Origin: FEN-1191 sp036490715
Lineage (GTDB): Bacteria; Pseudomonadota; Gammaproteobacteria; Steroidobacterales; Steroidobacteraceae
Direction: 5' to 3'
NCBI GenBank assembly: GCA_036490715.1
Contig: DASXDL010000047.1
Coordinates: 80,654 to 144,653 of the forward strand
Length of the DNA: 64,000 nt
Made by a program: the position numbers and the translations under genes. Shown piece by piece: positions 39,935-52,128 of this stretch. The notes beneath the pieces are model-generated. The model had not been told where the DNA came from. It did no database searches and saw only the letters and a program-made list of their open reading frames with translations. Position 1 is the stretch's first letter. Each line of letters begins with the position of its first letter.

Positions 39935-41674
39935 ATGAGTGACAACGATTCTTTGGCGCTTAGCGCACCGCGATCCAGCCTCGGCGGATTACCGCAAAGG
40001 CTGGTCCAGGACGGGGTTGTCGATGAGTCCGGAATGCACGCCGCGTTGCAGGCGGCGGCCGAGAAAAAGACCAGCTTTGTGACCCAGCTGATCGCCGGCG
40101 GCGCCGTCAAAGCGCGCGACATTGCGATCACCGCCGCGGCCGAGTACGGCGTACCGCTGTTTGACCTCGATGCGCTGAGCGTCGACCTGGAAGCGGTCCG
40201 CACGGTGTCCGACAAACTGCTGGCCAAGCACCGGGTGCTGCCGCTGTTCAAGCGTGGCAAGCGGCTGTTCCTCGGCGTCGCCGATCCGACCAACCTGCAC
40301 GCCATCGATGAGATCAAGTTTCAGACCAGCCTGGCGGTCGAAGCGATCGTCGTCGAAGACGACAAGCTGCAGCGCAAGCTCGACAAGGCGATCGAACAGG
40401 TCGATACCCAGATGCCCAGTCTGGGCGATGACGATGCGGTCGATCTGGAATCGCTCGAGGTCAGCGGCGGCGATGATGAACTGGCCGAGGTGGCGCGCGA
40501 TGATGTCGAAGACGCGCCGATCGTGCGCTTCGTCAACAAGGTGCTGCTGGATGCGATCCGCCGCGGTGCCTCCGACGTGCACTTCGAACCCTACGAGAAG
40601 ATGTTCCGCGTGCGTCTGCGCATGGACGGCGTGCTGAAGGAGATTGCGCAGCCGCCGGTGCAGTTGACCGGCAAGATCGCCGCGCGTCTCAAGGTCATGT
40701 CGCGGCTCGATATCGCCGAGCGCCGCGTGCCGCAGGACGGTCGCATCAAGATGCGCCTGTCCAAGACCCGTGCGATCGATTTTCGCGTCAGCACCTGTCC
40801 GACTCTGTACGGCGAGAAGATCGTGCTGCGTATCCTCGACCCCTCGCAGGCCATGCTCGGGATCGAAGCGCTCGGCTACGAACCGTTCCAGAAGGAGCTG
40901 TACCTCAAGCACTTGGCCAAACCGCAGGGCATGATTCTGGTGACCGGCCCGACCGGCAGCGGCAAGACCGTATCGCTGTACACCGGTCTGAACATCCTCA
41001 ATCGTGAGGATCTGAACATCTCCACCGCCGAGGATCCGGCCGAAATCAACCTGCCCGGCGTCAACCAGGTCAACGTCAACAACAAGGTCGGCCTGACCTT
41101 CGCCTCGGCACTGCGCGCGTTTCTGCGCCAGGATCCGGACATCGTCATGGTCGGCGAGGTGCGCGACCTGGAGACCGCGGAGATCGCGATCAAGGCGGCG
41201 CAGACCGGCCACCTGGTGCTCTCTACGCTGCACACCAACGATGCGCCGCAGACTCTCACCCGTCTGGTCGACATGGGCGTCAAGCCCTACGCGATCGCGA
41301 CCTCGGTCAGCCTGATCATCGCCCAGCGCTTGGCGCGCCGGCTGTGCTCGCAATGCAAGCAGCTGCTGGACGTGCCGGCCGAAGCGTTGCGGCGCGAGGG
41401 CTTTCAGGAGAACGATATCGGTGCCGGCATCAAGCTCTACGGGCCCAAGGGCTGCAACAGCTGCACCGACGGTTACAAGGGGCGCGTCGGTATCTACCAG
41501 GTGATGGAAGTCACCGAGGACATCGGCCGCATCATCATGGCCGGCGGCAATGCGATCGACATCAACGACCAGGCGATCAAGGAAGGCGTCTGGGATCTGC
41601 GCCGGTCAGGACTGGAAAAGGTCAAGGCCGGCATGACGAGCCTGGAAGAGGTCAATAGCGTCACCATCGAGTGA
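39935..41674 (+). CDS. pilB: Type IV pilus assembly ATPase PilB
   Basis: PilB is the cytoplasmic hexameric motor that extends the pilus. The 579-residue protein has an N-terminal MshEN-type domain, then the secretion ATPase core with Walker A GPTGSGKT (about residue 338). The Asp box is ISTAEDPAE, Walker B contains DPDIVMVGEVRD, and the His box is STLHTNDAP. A tetra-Cys zinc site CSQCKQ ... CNSC lies near the C terminus. TTGACA occurs at 39866-39871 without a good -10, so its promoter is unclear. pilC follows 28 bases later. Confidence 0.96.
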   Translation: MSDNDSLALSAPRSSLGGLPQRLVQDGVVDESGMHAALQAAAEKKTSFVTQLIAGGAVKARDIAITAAAEYGVPLFDLDALSVDLEAVRTVSDKLLAKHRVLPLFKRGKRLFLGVADPTNLHAIDEIKFQTSLAVEAIVVEDDKLQRKLDKAIEQVDTQMPSLGDDDAVDLESLEVSGGDDELAEVARDDVEDAPIVRFVNKVLLDAIRRGASDVHFEPYEKMFRVRLRMDGVLKEIAQPPVQLTGKIAARLKVMSRLDIAERRVPQDGRIKMRLSKTRAIDFRVSTCPTLYGEKIVLRILDPSQAMLGIEALGYEPFQKELYLKHLAKPQGMILVTGPTGSGKTVSLYTGLNILNREDLNISTAEDPAEINLPGVNQVNVNNKVGLTFASALRAFLRQDPDIVMVGEVRDLETAEIAIKAAQTGHLVLSTLHTNDAPQTLTRLVDMGVKPYAIATSVSLIIAQRLARRLCSQCKQLLDVPAEALRREGFQENDIGAGIKLYGPKGCNSCTDGYKGRVGIYQVMEVTEDIGRIIMAGGNAIDINDQAIKEGVWDLRRSGLEKVKAGMTSLEEVNSVTIE

Positions 41675-41702
41675 ACGGGCCAGCACACGGAAACCATCAG
41701 CC

Positions 41703-42938
41703 ATGGCGCAATCAAGTACTGCTATTCGCAGCATCAAAAGAGACGTCTCCTACAACTGGGAGGGGATGGATCGCAAAGGTCAGCGCATCAAGGGCCGGGC
41801 GGTCGCGGCGAATGAACAATCGCTGAAGGCCGATCTGCGGCGCCAGGGCGTCGTCGCCACACGCATCCGCAAGCAGTCGCAGGCGTTTCGCAGCACCGGC
41901 CGGGTCAAAGCCGAGGACATCGCGATTTTCAGCCGCCAGCTGGCCACCATGCTCGGCGCCGGCATCCCGCTGGTGCAGGCGTTCGAGATCATCGGTACCG
42001 GGCATGACAAGCCGGCGATGCAAAAGCTGGTGCTCGAGATCAAGGCCGAGGTCGAGGGCGGCACCTCGCTGCACGAGGCGCTGGGCAAGCATCCGCTGTA
42101 TTTCGACGACCTGTTCGTGAACCTGGTCGAGGCGGGCGAGCAGGCCGGCGCGCTCGAGGGCCTGCTCGACAAGATCGCCACGTACAAGGAAAAGAGCGAG
42201 GCGGTCAAGAAGAAGGTCAAGAAGGCGCTGTTCTATCCGGCCGCCGTGCTGGTGGTCGCCGTGGTCGTGACCGTGATCCTGCTGCTGTTCGTCATTCCGC
42301 AGTTCGAGGATCTGTTCAAGGGTTTCGGCGCCGATCTGCCGGCGTTCACGCAGATGGTGATCAATCTGTCGCGATTCATTCAGCACAACGGTCTGTTCAT
42401 CGCGATCGCGCTGGGCGCCGGCGCCTGGACCTTCTTCTACTTTCACAAACGATCGCGGCGCATGCGCCAGTTCCTTGACCGGGTGTCGCTGAAACTGCCG
42501 ATCGTCGGCCCGATCCTCAACAAGGCCGCGATCGCGCGCTACGCCCGCACCCTGTCGACCATGTTCGCCGCCGGCGTGCCGCTGGTGGAAGCGCTCGAAT
42601 CGGTGGCCGGGGCCTGCGGCAACATCGTTTATGAAGACGGCGTCATGAAGATGCGCGACGAAGTCGCCACCGGCCAGCGCCTGCAGCGCGCGATGGAGAA
42701 CACCGGCTTGTTCCCCAATATGGTGGTGCAGATGATCGCGGTGGGTGAGGAATCGGGCGCACTCGACACCATGTCGGGCAAGGTCGCGACCTTTTACGAG
42801 GACGATGTCGACGCCGCGGTCGACAGCATGTCGAGCCTGCTCGAGCCACTGATCATGGCGATCCTGGGCGTGCTGGTCGGCGGCCTGGTGATCGCGATGT
42901 ACCTGCCGATCTTCAAGCTCGGTTCCGTCGTCGGCTAA
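41703..42938 (+). CDS. pilC: Type IV pilus inner-membrane platform protein PilC
   Basis: PilC is the GspF-family integral membrane protein that couples PilB rotation to pilin addition. The 411-residue protein has two copies of the T2SSF domain (IFSRQLATMLGAGIPLVQAF and RYARTLSTMFAAGVPLVEAL). Membrane segments are near residues 176-200 and 225-245, with a final one at the C terminus (IMAILGVLVGGLVIAMYLPI). It is followed 2 bases later by pilD. Confidence 0.96.
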   Translation: MAQSSTAIRSIKRDVSYNWEGMDRKGQRIKGRAVAANEQSLKADLRRQGVVATRIRKQSQAFRSTGRVKAEDIAIFSRQLATMLGAGIPLVQAFEIIGTGHDKPAMQKLVLEIKAEVEGGTSLHEALGKHPLYFDDLFVNLVEAGEQAGALEGLLDKIATYKEKSEAVKKKVKKALFYPAAVLVVAVVVTVILLLFVIPQFEDLFKGFGADLPAFTQMVINLSRFIQHNGLFIAIALGAGAWTFFYFHKRSRRMRQFLDRVSLKLPIVGPILNKAAIARYARTLSTMFAAGVPLVEALESVAGACGNIVYEDGVMKMRDEVATGQRLQRAMENTGLFPNMVVQMIAVGEESGALDTMSGKVATFYEDDVDAAVDSMSSLLEPLIMAILGVLVGGLVIAMYLPIFKLGSVVG

Positions 42939-42940
42939 GC

Positions 42941-43812
42941 GTGCTCGAACCGCTGAGCGCCTCGCCCGCCGCCTTCGTTGCGGCGGCCGCCGTCGTCGGT
43001 TTGGTGGTGGGCAGCTTTCTCAACGTGGTGATCTATCGCCTGCCGATCGTGCTCGAGCGGCAGTGGCGGGCGGACTCCACCACTGACAGCGCGCACGAGC
43101 CGTTCAACCTGGTGGTGCCGCGCTCGCGCTGCCCGGCATGTCAGGCGCCGATCCGCTCGATCCACAATATTCCGCTGTTGAGCTACCTGTGGCTGCGTGG
43201 CCGCTGCGCTGCCTGCCGGGCGCCTATCAGTGCGCGCTACCCGGCGGTCGAGCTGTTGTGTGCCATCGCCACCGGCGTGGCCGCCTGGCGCTTCGGTTAT
43301 GGCGCTGCGGCTGCCTGCGCCATCGTGGTTACCTGGTTTCTGATTGCGTTGACCTTCATCGATCTTGATACGCAGCTGCTGCCCGACTCGCTGACCCTGC
43401 CGTTGCTGTGGCTGGGCCTGCTGGCCAGTCTGAGCGGCTGGGGCGCGAGCGCCCAGGGCCTGCCCAGTACGCCCTCATCGGCGATCGCCGGAGCCGCGAT
43501 CGGCTATCTGGTGCTGTGGACGATCTATCACCTGTTTCGCGTGCTGACCGGCAAGCAGGGCATGGGCTACGGCGACTTCAAGCTGTTGGCCGCCCTGGGC
43601 GCCTGGCTCGGCTGGCAGATGCTGCTGCCGATCGTGCTGGTGTCGGCGCTGGCTGGCGCGGTGGTGGGCATCGGCCTGATACTCGCACGGCGCCAGCAGC
43701 GCGGGGCGCCGATGCCGTTCGGGCCGTTTCTGGCCGCGGCTGGCTGGCTGGTCATGCTATGGGGACCGCAAATGGTGGCAGGCTACCTCGGGCTGTTTCG
43801 CCCCTATTCCGA

Positions 43813-43816
<4 letters not shown>
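42941..43816 (+). CDS. pilD: Prepilin peptidase PilD
   Basis: PilD cleaves the prepilin leader and methylates the new N-terminal Phe. The 291-residue protein starts at GTG 42941. The cytoplasmic zinc loop is RCPACQAPIR ... RCAACRAPIS. The two catalytic Asp residues are in FIDLDTQLLPD and GYGDFKLLA. About eight membrane helices are seen. Its stop overlaps the coaE start (ATGA). Confidence 0.96.
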
Positions 43817-44442
<626 letters not shown>

Positions 44443-44485
44443 ACTGACGTTTACGCGCGCCGAGCCGCTCAAGCACAATAGATCC

Positions 44486-45283
44486 ATGGCGGATCCAGCA
44501 ACCGTGCCGGAGGCAGCACCGGAGCTCGCGATCTTCGAGCAGCCGCTCAATGAGCGCATGCGCACCTTCCTGCGGCTGGATTTCCTCTACAGCCAGGCGG
44601 TCTATCACAACGAAAAGGCCACCCCCTGGGGCAGCCGGGCCGCGGTCGACAGCCTGCTCGACATGCTCGCGATCCTGACCCGCGCCGACATCCGCACCGA
44701 CGTGGTCAAGGAGCTGGAACGGCATCTGGCGCTGTTGAACGAGTTTCAGAACCGCCAGGGCATCGACACCAACCGCTTGCGCGCGCTGTTGTCCAACCTG
44801 TCGCGGTTGCGCGGCGAGCTGAGCGCGGTCGGCGGCGCCTGGCTGCAGCCGTTGAAGGAATCGGAATTCCTGGCCGCGATCAAGCAGCGCAGCGCCATCC
44901 CGGGCGGTACCTGCGAGTTCGACCTGCCGGATTATTTCTTCTGGCTCAATCAGCCGGCCGAGCTGCGGACCGAGGCGTTCGCGCGCTGGCTGTCGCTGCT
45001 GCGGCCGCTATGCGATGCGATCGCCGAGCTGCTGTGGCTGACGCGCCAGAACGGTAAGCCGCGCGATGAGCGGGCCAGCGGCGGGGTGTTTAACGTGACC
45101 TTCGATCGCGATGCGCCGTTCCAGCTACTGCGTATCTGTCTGCCGGCCGACAGCCACCTGTACCCCGAGATCAGCGGCAGCCACTATCGCTGCAGCATGC
45201 GCTTCTTGCAGTGGAACGGACTGGAGCAGCGCGCCACGCAGACCGACAAGGACGTGGCCTTCAAACTGGTCTGCTGCAGCTGA
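44486..45283 (+). CDS. zapD: Cell division protein ZapD
   Basis: ZapD (YacF) bundles FtsZ filaments at the division ring. The 265-residue protein has the typical opening FEQPLNERMRTFLRLDFLY. A helical region includes LLDMLAILTRADIRTDVVKE, and the beta part has IPGGTCEFDLPDYFFW and PEISGSHYRCSMRF. ATG 44486 fits the family N terminus. It is placed between coaE and yacG as in other gammaproteobacteria. Confidence 0.94.
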   Translation: MADPATVPEAAPELAIFEQPLNERMRTFLRLDFLYSQAVYHNEKATPWGSRAAVDSLLDMLAILTRADIRTDVVKELERHLALLNEFQNRQGIDTNRLRALLSNLSRLRGELSAVGGAWLQPLKESEFLAAIKQRSAIPGGTCEFDLPDYFFWLNQPAELRTEAFARWLSLLRPLCDAIAELLWLTRQNGKPRDERASGGVFNVTFDRDAPFQLLRICLPADSHLYPEISGSHYRCSMRFLQWNGLEQRATQTDKDVAFKLVCCS

Positions 45284-45301
45284 CCCGGGAATGGGACGGC
45301 C

Positions 45302-45496
45302 ATGGCGCAGCACGTACGGTGCCCGACCTGCCAGCGCGAAATCGAGTGGAGCGAGCGCTTTGCGCAGCGGCCGTTCTGCAGCGATCGCTGCCGGCTGATC
45401 GATCTGGGGGCGTGGCTGAGCGAGCAGCACGTGCTGGCGGCCGAGCCCGCCGACTCGCCCGAGTCCGCACGCGAGGAGCCGAACGATCGGCAATGA
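45302..45496 (+). CDS. yacG: DNA gyrase inhibitor YacG
   Basis: YacG is a small zinc protein that binds GyrB and blocks DNA binding by gyrase. The 64-residue protein has the four-Cys zinc site VRCPTCQREIEW and PFCSDRCRLIDLGAW, both diagnostic, followed by a short acidic tail. It is the last gene of the pilin-assembly/coaE string. Confidence 0.94.
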   Translation: MAQHVRCPTCQREIEWSERFAQRPFCSDRCRLIDLGAWLSEQHVLAAEPADSPESAREEPNDRQ

Positions 45497-45603
45497 ATTC
45501 GTCGCCATTTGCAGACAGGTCGCGCGTGCGCGACATTTTGCGGTAGGGATAGCAAACCATAATTATTGGCCCCGTTGCTTCTAACCACGGGCCTGCGGTC
45601 ATC

Positions 45604-46887
45604 ATGAATCACCGATTTTCACAGCTGTTGCTGAGCGTCGCTGCGGTTACCTGTCTGGGCTTGAGCGCCTGCGGAGGCGGCTCGAGCGTCGAGGGCACCT
45701 CGGCGACCGGGACCACCCAGAGCGATACCGGCAACGGCGGCAGCAGCCCGCCGGCCGGCGCCGGTTCCACTTCCAGCAGCAGCTCCAGCAGCAGCTCCGG
45801 TGGCGCTTCGAGCGCCTCGGCCGGCAGCTCCTCGGCCGCGGCGCTGGCCGCCAAGCTCGGCCTGCCCTCGCGACTGCTGCTCGGCCTGGGAGCCCAGGCC
45901 AATGCCGGCACCGCCTCGCAGGCGATGTCGCAGAATCTGACGGTCGACATCGACGAGCACTACCTGGTGGGCGTCGGCTCGGGCGACTGGACCACGTGGC
46001 TGCCCAACGGCGCCTTTATCGATCAGGCCGCCAACGAGGCGCAGTCGCTGCACGCGGTACCGATGTTCACCTTGTACGGCATGGCCGCCAACGGCGATGG
46101 CAATCTGTCCGGCCTCAGCAACAGCACCTTCATGACCGCGTACTGGGCCAACGCCCGGCTGCTGTTCCAGAAGCTCGGCGCGCTCAATCGGCCGTCGCTG
46201 GTCAATTTCGAACCCGATTTCTGGGGCTACGCCGAGCAGCACTCGACCAATGGCGATCCGACCACGGTGTTCGCCTACGTCAACGGCAATTCGGAGTGCG
46301 CCGGCCTGTCCAACAACGTCATCGGTGTGGCCGGTTGCCTGATCGCGATGGCGCGCAAGTACGCGCCGCAGGCTTACGTCGGCTTTCCGCCCTCGGACTG
46401 GGGCGGCACGAACCAGAACGCGGTGATCGCGTACATGAATAAGCTCGGCACGCAGCATGCGGATTTCATCACCATGCAGACGCTGGATCGCGACGCTGGC
46501 TGCTTTGAAGCCAATGCCGCCGCCTCGAGCTGCGCCGTCGCCCACCAGCAGACCTGGTACCTGGACGAGACCAACACCACCACGCCGAACTACGCCCAGG
46601 CCATGGACAATGCCCAGGGTTATCACGACGGCATCGGCGGCCTGCCGCTGATCTGGTGGCAGACGCCGATGGGCGTGCCCTCATCGACCCCAGGCGGCAC
46701 CGCCAATCATTATCGCGACAACCACGTGCATTACTTTTTGACGCACGCCAGTGAACTGACGGCGGTCGGCAGCCTAGCGGTGGTATTCGGCACCGGCAAC
46801 GACTTCCAGACCAGCATCGCCACCGACGGCGGCCAGTTCCAGTCGCTCAGCTCCGCCTACCTGGCGTCGCCGGCCGTGCTGCCCTGA
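45604..46887 (+). CDS. Lipoprotein with Ser-rich linker and possible glycosidase-like domain
   Basis: The 427-residue protein has a lipoprotein signal (SVAAVTCLGLSAC). A low-complexity Gly/Ser/Thr linker follows to about residue 80 and includes a nine-Ser run. The folded part starts near LGLPSRLLLGLGAQAN. Segments such as VPMFTLYGMAANGDGN, SLVNFEPDFWGYAEQ, YVGFPPSDWGG, ITMQTLDRDAGCFEA and LPLIWWQTPMGVP have the strand-end acidic and aromatic residues expected in a TIM-barrel glycoside hydrolase. No family can be named, and the assignment is inference. It is isolated, 107 bases after yacG, and converges on the next gene with 4 bases between stops. Confidence 0.7.
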   Translation: MNHRFSQLLLSVAAVTCLGLSACGGGSSVEGTSATGTTQSDTGNGGSSPPAGAGSTSSSSSSSSSGGASSASAGSSSAAALAAKLGLPSRLLLGLGAQANAGTASQAMSQNLTVDIDEHYLVGVGSGDWTTWLPNGAFIDQAANEAQSLHAVPMFTLYGMAANGDGNLSGLSNSTFMTAYWANARLLFQKLGALNRPSLVNFEPDFWGYAEQHSTNGDPTTVFAYVNGNSECAGLSNNVIGVAGCLIAMARKYAPQAYVGFPPSDWGGTNQNAVIAYMNKLGTQHADFITMQTLDRDAGCFEANAAASSCAVAHQQTWYLDETNTTTPNYAQAMDNAQGYHDGIGGLPLIWWQTPMGVPSSTPGGTANHYRDNHVHYFLTHASELTAVGSLAVVFGTGNDFQTSIATDGGQFQSLSSAYLASPAVLP

Positions 46888-46891
46888 TGCT

Positions 46892-47284
46892 CTAGAGCTT
46901 GATCTTGCCGCCACCGGGCAGCGGCCCGGTGCCCGGCAGGCCGCCCACGTCCGGCACCACGATGCGCGAGGAGGATTCGCGCCGATACTCGCGCGCCTCC
47001 TCGATCGCCTGATCGAGCGCTTCCTTCACCGCCGCCGGAAATTTACGGATCGCGTCCTCGAGCGAATCGGCCTCGATCTCAAAGCCCAGCGGCAATACCC
47101 CGCCCGGGGTCAGCAGCTGCGTCTGGCCGGAGTACAGCACGCTGCGTGAGGCATCGGTCTGTCCATCGGCGCTGACCGGCACCAGCCGGCGGATGCTGCC
47201 GGCCTTGCGATCGGTAAACATGTCTTCGCGATACAGCCCGGCGCTATCGAGCTGGATGTCGGGCATTTGGGGGTCCTGGGCCAT
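46892..47284 (-). CDS. Conserved hypothetical protein
   Basis: From ATG 47284 the product is 130 residues, soluble, without signal or membrane segments. Distinct parts are LDSAGLYREDMFTDRKAGSI, a beta-rich middle (SVLYSGQTQLLTPGGVLPLG), a helix rich in Glu/Ala (AIRKFPAAVKEALDQAIEEA) and a Gly/Pro tail ending GGGKIKL. It resembles an uncharacterised cytoplasmic family seen in several proteobacteria. No function is known to me. It follows mutT by 5 bases and has GAGGTG upstream, so it is likely the last gene of the secA-mutT string. Confidence 0.75.
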   Translation of the reverse strand: MAQDPQMPDIQLDSAGLYREDMFTDRKAGSIRRLVPVSADGQTDASRSVLYSGQTQLLTPGGVLPLGFEIEADSLEDAIRKFPAAVKEALDQAIEEAREYRRESSSRIVVPDVGGLPGTGPLPGGGKIKL

Positions 47285-47289
47285 CGCAA

Positions 47290-47711
47290 TCACCTCATCG
47301 CTGAATGATCTACGCCGCTGCCGGTCGCGGCCGCGAGCGCCTCGATGATCGGCTGGTCGGCCGGCAGCAGACTCTGCTCGGCCAGCGCGCTGACCGGCAC
47401 CCACTGCAGCGCCTGAGCCTCCAGACCCTCGGGTTCACCCAAGTAGTCGTCGACCACGAACACCTCGAGCTCGACCTTGCGGTCGGGGTAATCATGCCGC
47501 AACTGCAGCAGCTGGTGACAGCGGCGCATCCGCACCCCGAGCTCTTCGTACAGTTCGCGCTGCAGCGCCTGCTCGCTGCTCTCGCCAGGGCCGATCTTAC
47601 CGCCGGGAAACTCCCAATACCCGGCCATGTGCTTGCCGGCGGGACGCTGCGCGATCAGCACCCGTCCGGCGGCATCCTGCAGCACCGCCGCTACTACGCG
47701 CACCGCCACGC

Positions 47712-47715
<4 letters not shown>
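47290..47715 (-). CDS. mutT: 8-oxo-dGTP diphosphatase MutT
   Basis: MutT hydrolyses 8-oxo-dGTP to prevent transversions. The 141-residue protein has a complete Nudix box: GGKIGPGESSEQALQRELYE followed by ELGV. The family start VVAAVLQDAAGRVLIAQRP and HMAGYWEFPGG are also present. The start is GTG 47715, overlapping the secA stop by 4 bases (GTGA). The frame stays open upstream inside secA, but that part is not MutT. secA-mutT adjacency is common in gammaproteobacteria. Confidence 0.94.
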
Positions 47716-50474
<2,759 letters not shown>

Positions 50475-50616
50475 GAGCAATCCTTCGGAAAAAAAACCGG
50501 TCAGGTTCAGAGACTTAGTTCAAAGTCTCGGGGTCAAATCGGTGATTGTAAGGGTAGACAGGGCCGCCATGTAGTCGTTCGGGCGGCAAACCCGCGGGGC
50601 GGGGAGCCAGCGCTCG
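50475..50616 (-). promoter_or_regulatory. secA leader region with hairpin and T8 tract
   Basis: The interval between the M23 peptidase gene and secA holds a perfect 6-bp inverted repeat, AGACTT (50511-50516) and AAGTCT (50523-50528), and eight T residues just before the secA ribosome-binding site. A 16-codon open frame starting MAALSTLTITDLTPRL ends inside the hairpin. It is unlike E. coli SecM, and no ribosome-binding site is seen for it. Confidence 0.35.
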
Positions 50617-51525
50617 TCAGTGGCCGACGAACGCCATCGGATCGATCTGACGACCGTCCTTGAGCACTTCGAAATGCACGTGCGGTCCGGTCGAGCGGCC
50701 GGTGGACCCCACCACCGCCACCGCCTGACCGCGCTCCACTTCATCGCCGACGGTGACCAGCACCCGGGCGGCGTGCGCGTAGCGTGTGACCAGGCCATTG
50801 CCGTGATTGACTTCGACCAGGTTGCCGTAGCCCTCGCGCGGGCCGGCCCAGGTGACGATGCCGGAGGCGACCGCCAACACGTCGCTGCCGGCGTCGCTGG
50901 CAAAATCCACGCCCTTGTGGAAGGCATCCTCGCCATTGAACGGATCCATGCGCTCGCCGAAGTAGGACGAGATGTAGCCCTCGCGCACTGGTCGGCCCGA
51001 GGGCTTGATCTCCATCGACAGCTGGCGCCCGAGGATCACGTTCTCGAGCGCGGAAAACTGACCCGAGCGCGAGTCGATGCGGCGCCCGAGATCGTCGATC
51101 ATCAGCGTCAGATCCGGCACCCGGGCGCCACGGCCGACGCTGTCGGAGTCCGATCCGCCCTGCGGCGGATCGTCGTCGAAGTCGAATTCGTGGCTGTTGA
51201 TGTGCGCCATCTGCACCAGTCGCTTGCCGAGCGCGTTGAGGCGGATCACATGCGCATTCATCACGCCCAGGCGCATCGCCAGCGCGTCGATCCGGTCCTG
51301 CAGCTGCGACTTCAGCGCACTCACTTCGGCCTGCTGCGCCTGCACCGCGGCCCCCGGATGCAGCAGCGCCATGCGCGCCATACTGCGCTCGCCGATATGC
51401 AGTCCGAGCGCAAACACCGTGACCAGCAGCGCCAGGGCGGCGAATGACACCAGGGTCAGGGTGAGCGGATGGGATAAATTGACGTGGCGGGCTTTGCCGA
51501 AACTGCGAGAGAAAAATATGACATT
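50617..51525 (-). CDS. M23-family (LytM) peptidoglycan metallopeptidase, membrane-anchored
   Basis: The 302-residue protein starts at GTG 51525 and reads VNVIFFSRSFGKARHVNLSH, as in relatives. One N-terminal membrane segment follows (LTLVSFAALALLVTVFALGL). A coiled-coil region covers about residues 55-110, and a C-terminal LytM domain contains FHKGVDFAS and PHVHFEVL. The zinc ligands (His, Asp, His of HxxxD and HxH) are intact, so it is probably an active endopeptidase rather than an EnvC-like activator. Genes of this type commonly sit between lpxC/dciA and secA in gammaproteobacteria. Confidence 0.9.
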   Translation of the reverse strand, partial: NVIFFSRSFGKARHVNLSHPLTLTLVSFAALALLVTVFALGLHIGERSMARMALLHPGAAVQAQQAEVSALKSQLQDRIDALAMRLGVMNAHVIRLNALGKRLVQMAHINSHEFDFDDDPPQGGSDSDSVGRGARVPDLTLMIDDLGRRIDSRSGQFSALENVILGRQLSMEIKPSGRPVREGYISSYFGERMDPFNGEDAFHKGVDFASDAGSDVLAVASGIVTWAGPREGYGNLVEVNHGNGLVTRYAHAARVLVTVGDEVERGQAVAVVGSTGRSTGPHVHFEVLKDGRQIDPMAFVGH

Positions 51526-51741
51526 CACGGCGTGATTCCCGCCATGGGGTAGGTGGTGCATTGCACCTTGAGACCTTTTCTTCGCTCGCGGCCGATCATC
51601 TATGCCCCGCGTGCCACCCTGTTACAAATGCAGTACCTTCTGCCTCGGCAGCCCCGCTGTCCTAGCGACTGATCGCTGTGAGACCGGTAGCTTTGCGTCC
51701 CCGCGTTTCTGCGGGTTTGCCCTTGATCGGTGCGATTGAAT

Positions 51742-52128
51742 ATGCACAAGAAGTCTGGCCCTGACAAGAAGACTGGTACACGAAATCGCGATTTGACCAT
51801 AACCTTCGGCCGTCCGTCTCGTCCTCGCCCCCCGCGGACTCCGAAGTCGATCAACGAGTTATTGTCGAATCGTCGTGGCCTGCGTCAGATCACCGACACC
51901 ATTCCGCGGGCCCGCTCCTGGGCCGACTGGCTGCGCGCAGCGCTGCCGGTGGAGCTGGCGGCGCACCTGGTCAGCGCCTTACCCAAGGCTCCGGAGCTGA
52001 TCGTATTCGCCGATAACGCCGCCTGGGCCACCCGGCTGCGCTATGCGCTGCCGGCGTTGCAGAGCCAAATTCATCAGCGCGACAGTGCCCTGACGCGCAC
52101 CAGCGTGCGGGTGCAGATCGCGGATTAG
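51742..52128 (+). CDS. DUF721/DciA-like DNA helicase loader
   Basis: The 128-residue protein (GTG 51730 is an alternative start) has a basic disordered N terminus and a DUF721 core with ELIVFADNAAWATRLRYALP. DciA loads the replicative helicase DnaB in bacteria that lack DnaC. The location between lpxC and the M23/secA genes is the usual one in Pseudomonas and Xanthomonas, which supports the identification. Its order relative to the KH-like fold of DciA is plausible but short. The TAG stop overlaps the lpxC stop by 2 bases on the opposite strand. Confidence 0.8.
   Translation: MHKKSGPDKKTGTRNRDLTITFGRPSRPRPPRTPKSINELLSNRRGLRQITDTIPRARSWADWLRAALPVELAAHLVSALPKAPELIVFADNAAWATRLRYALPALQSQIHQRDSALTRTSVRVQIAD

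Noticed and set aside
46889..46898. Palindrome GCTCTAGAGC between convergent stops
   Set aside because: Only 10 bp with no loop or T tract; probably chance overlap of stop codons.
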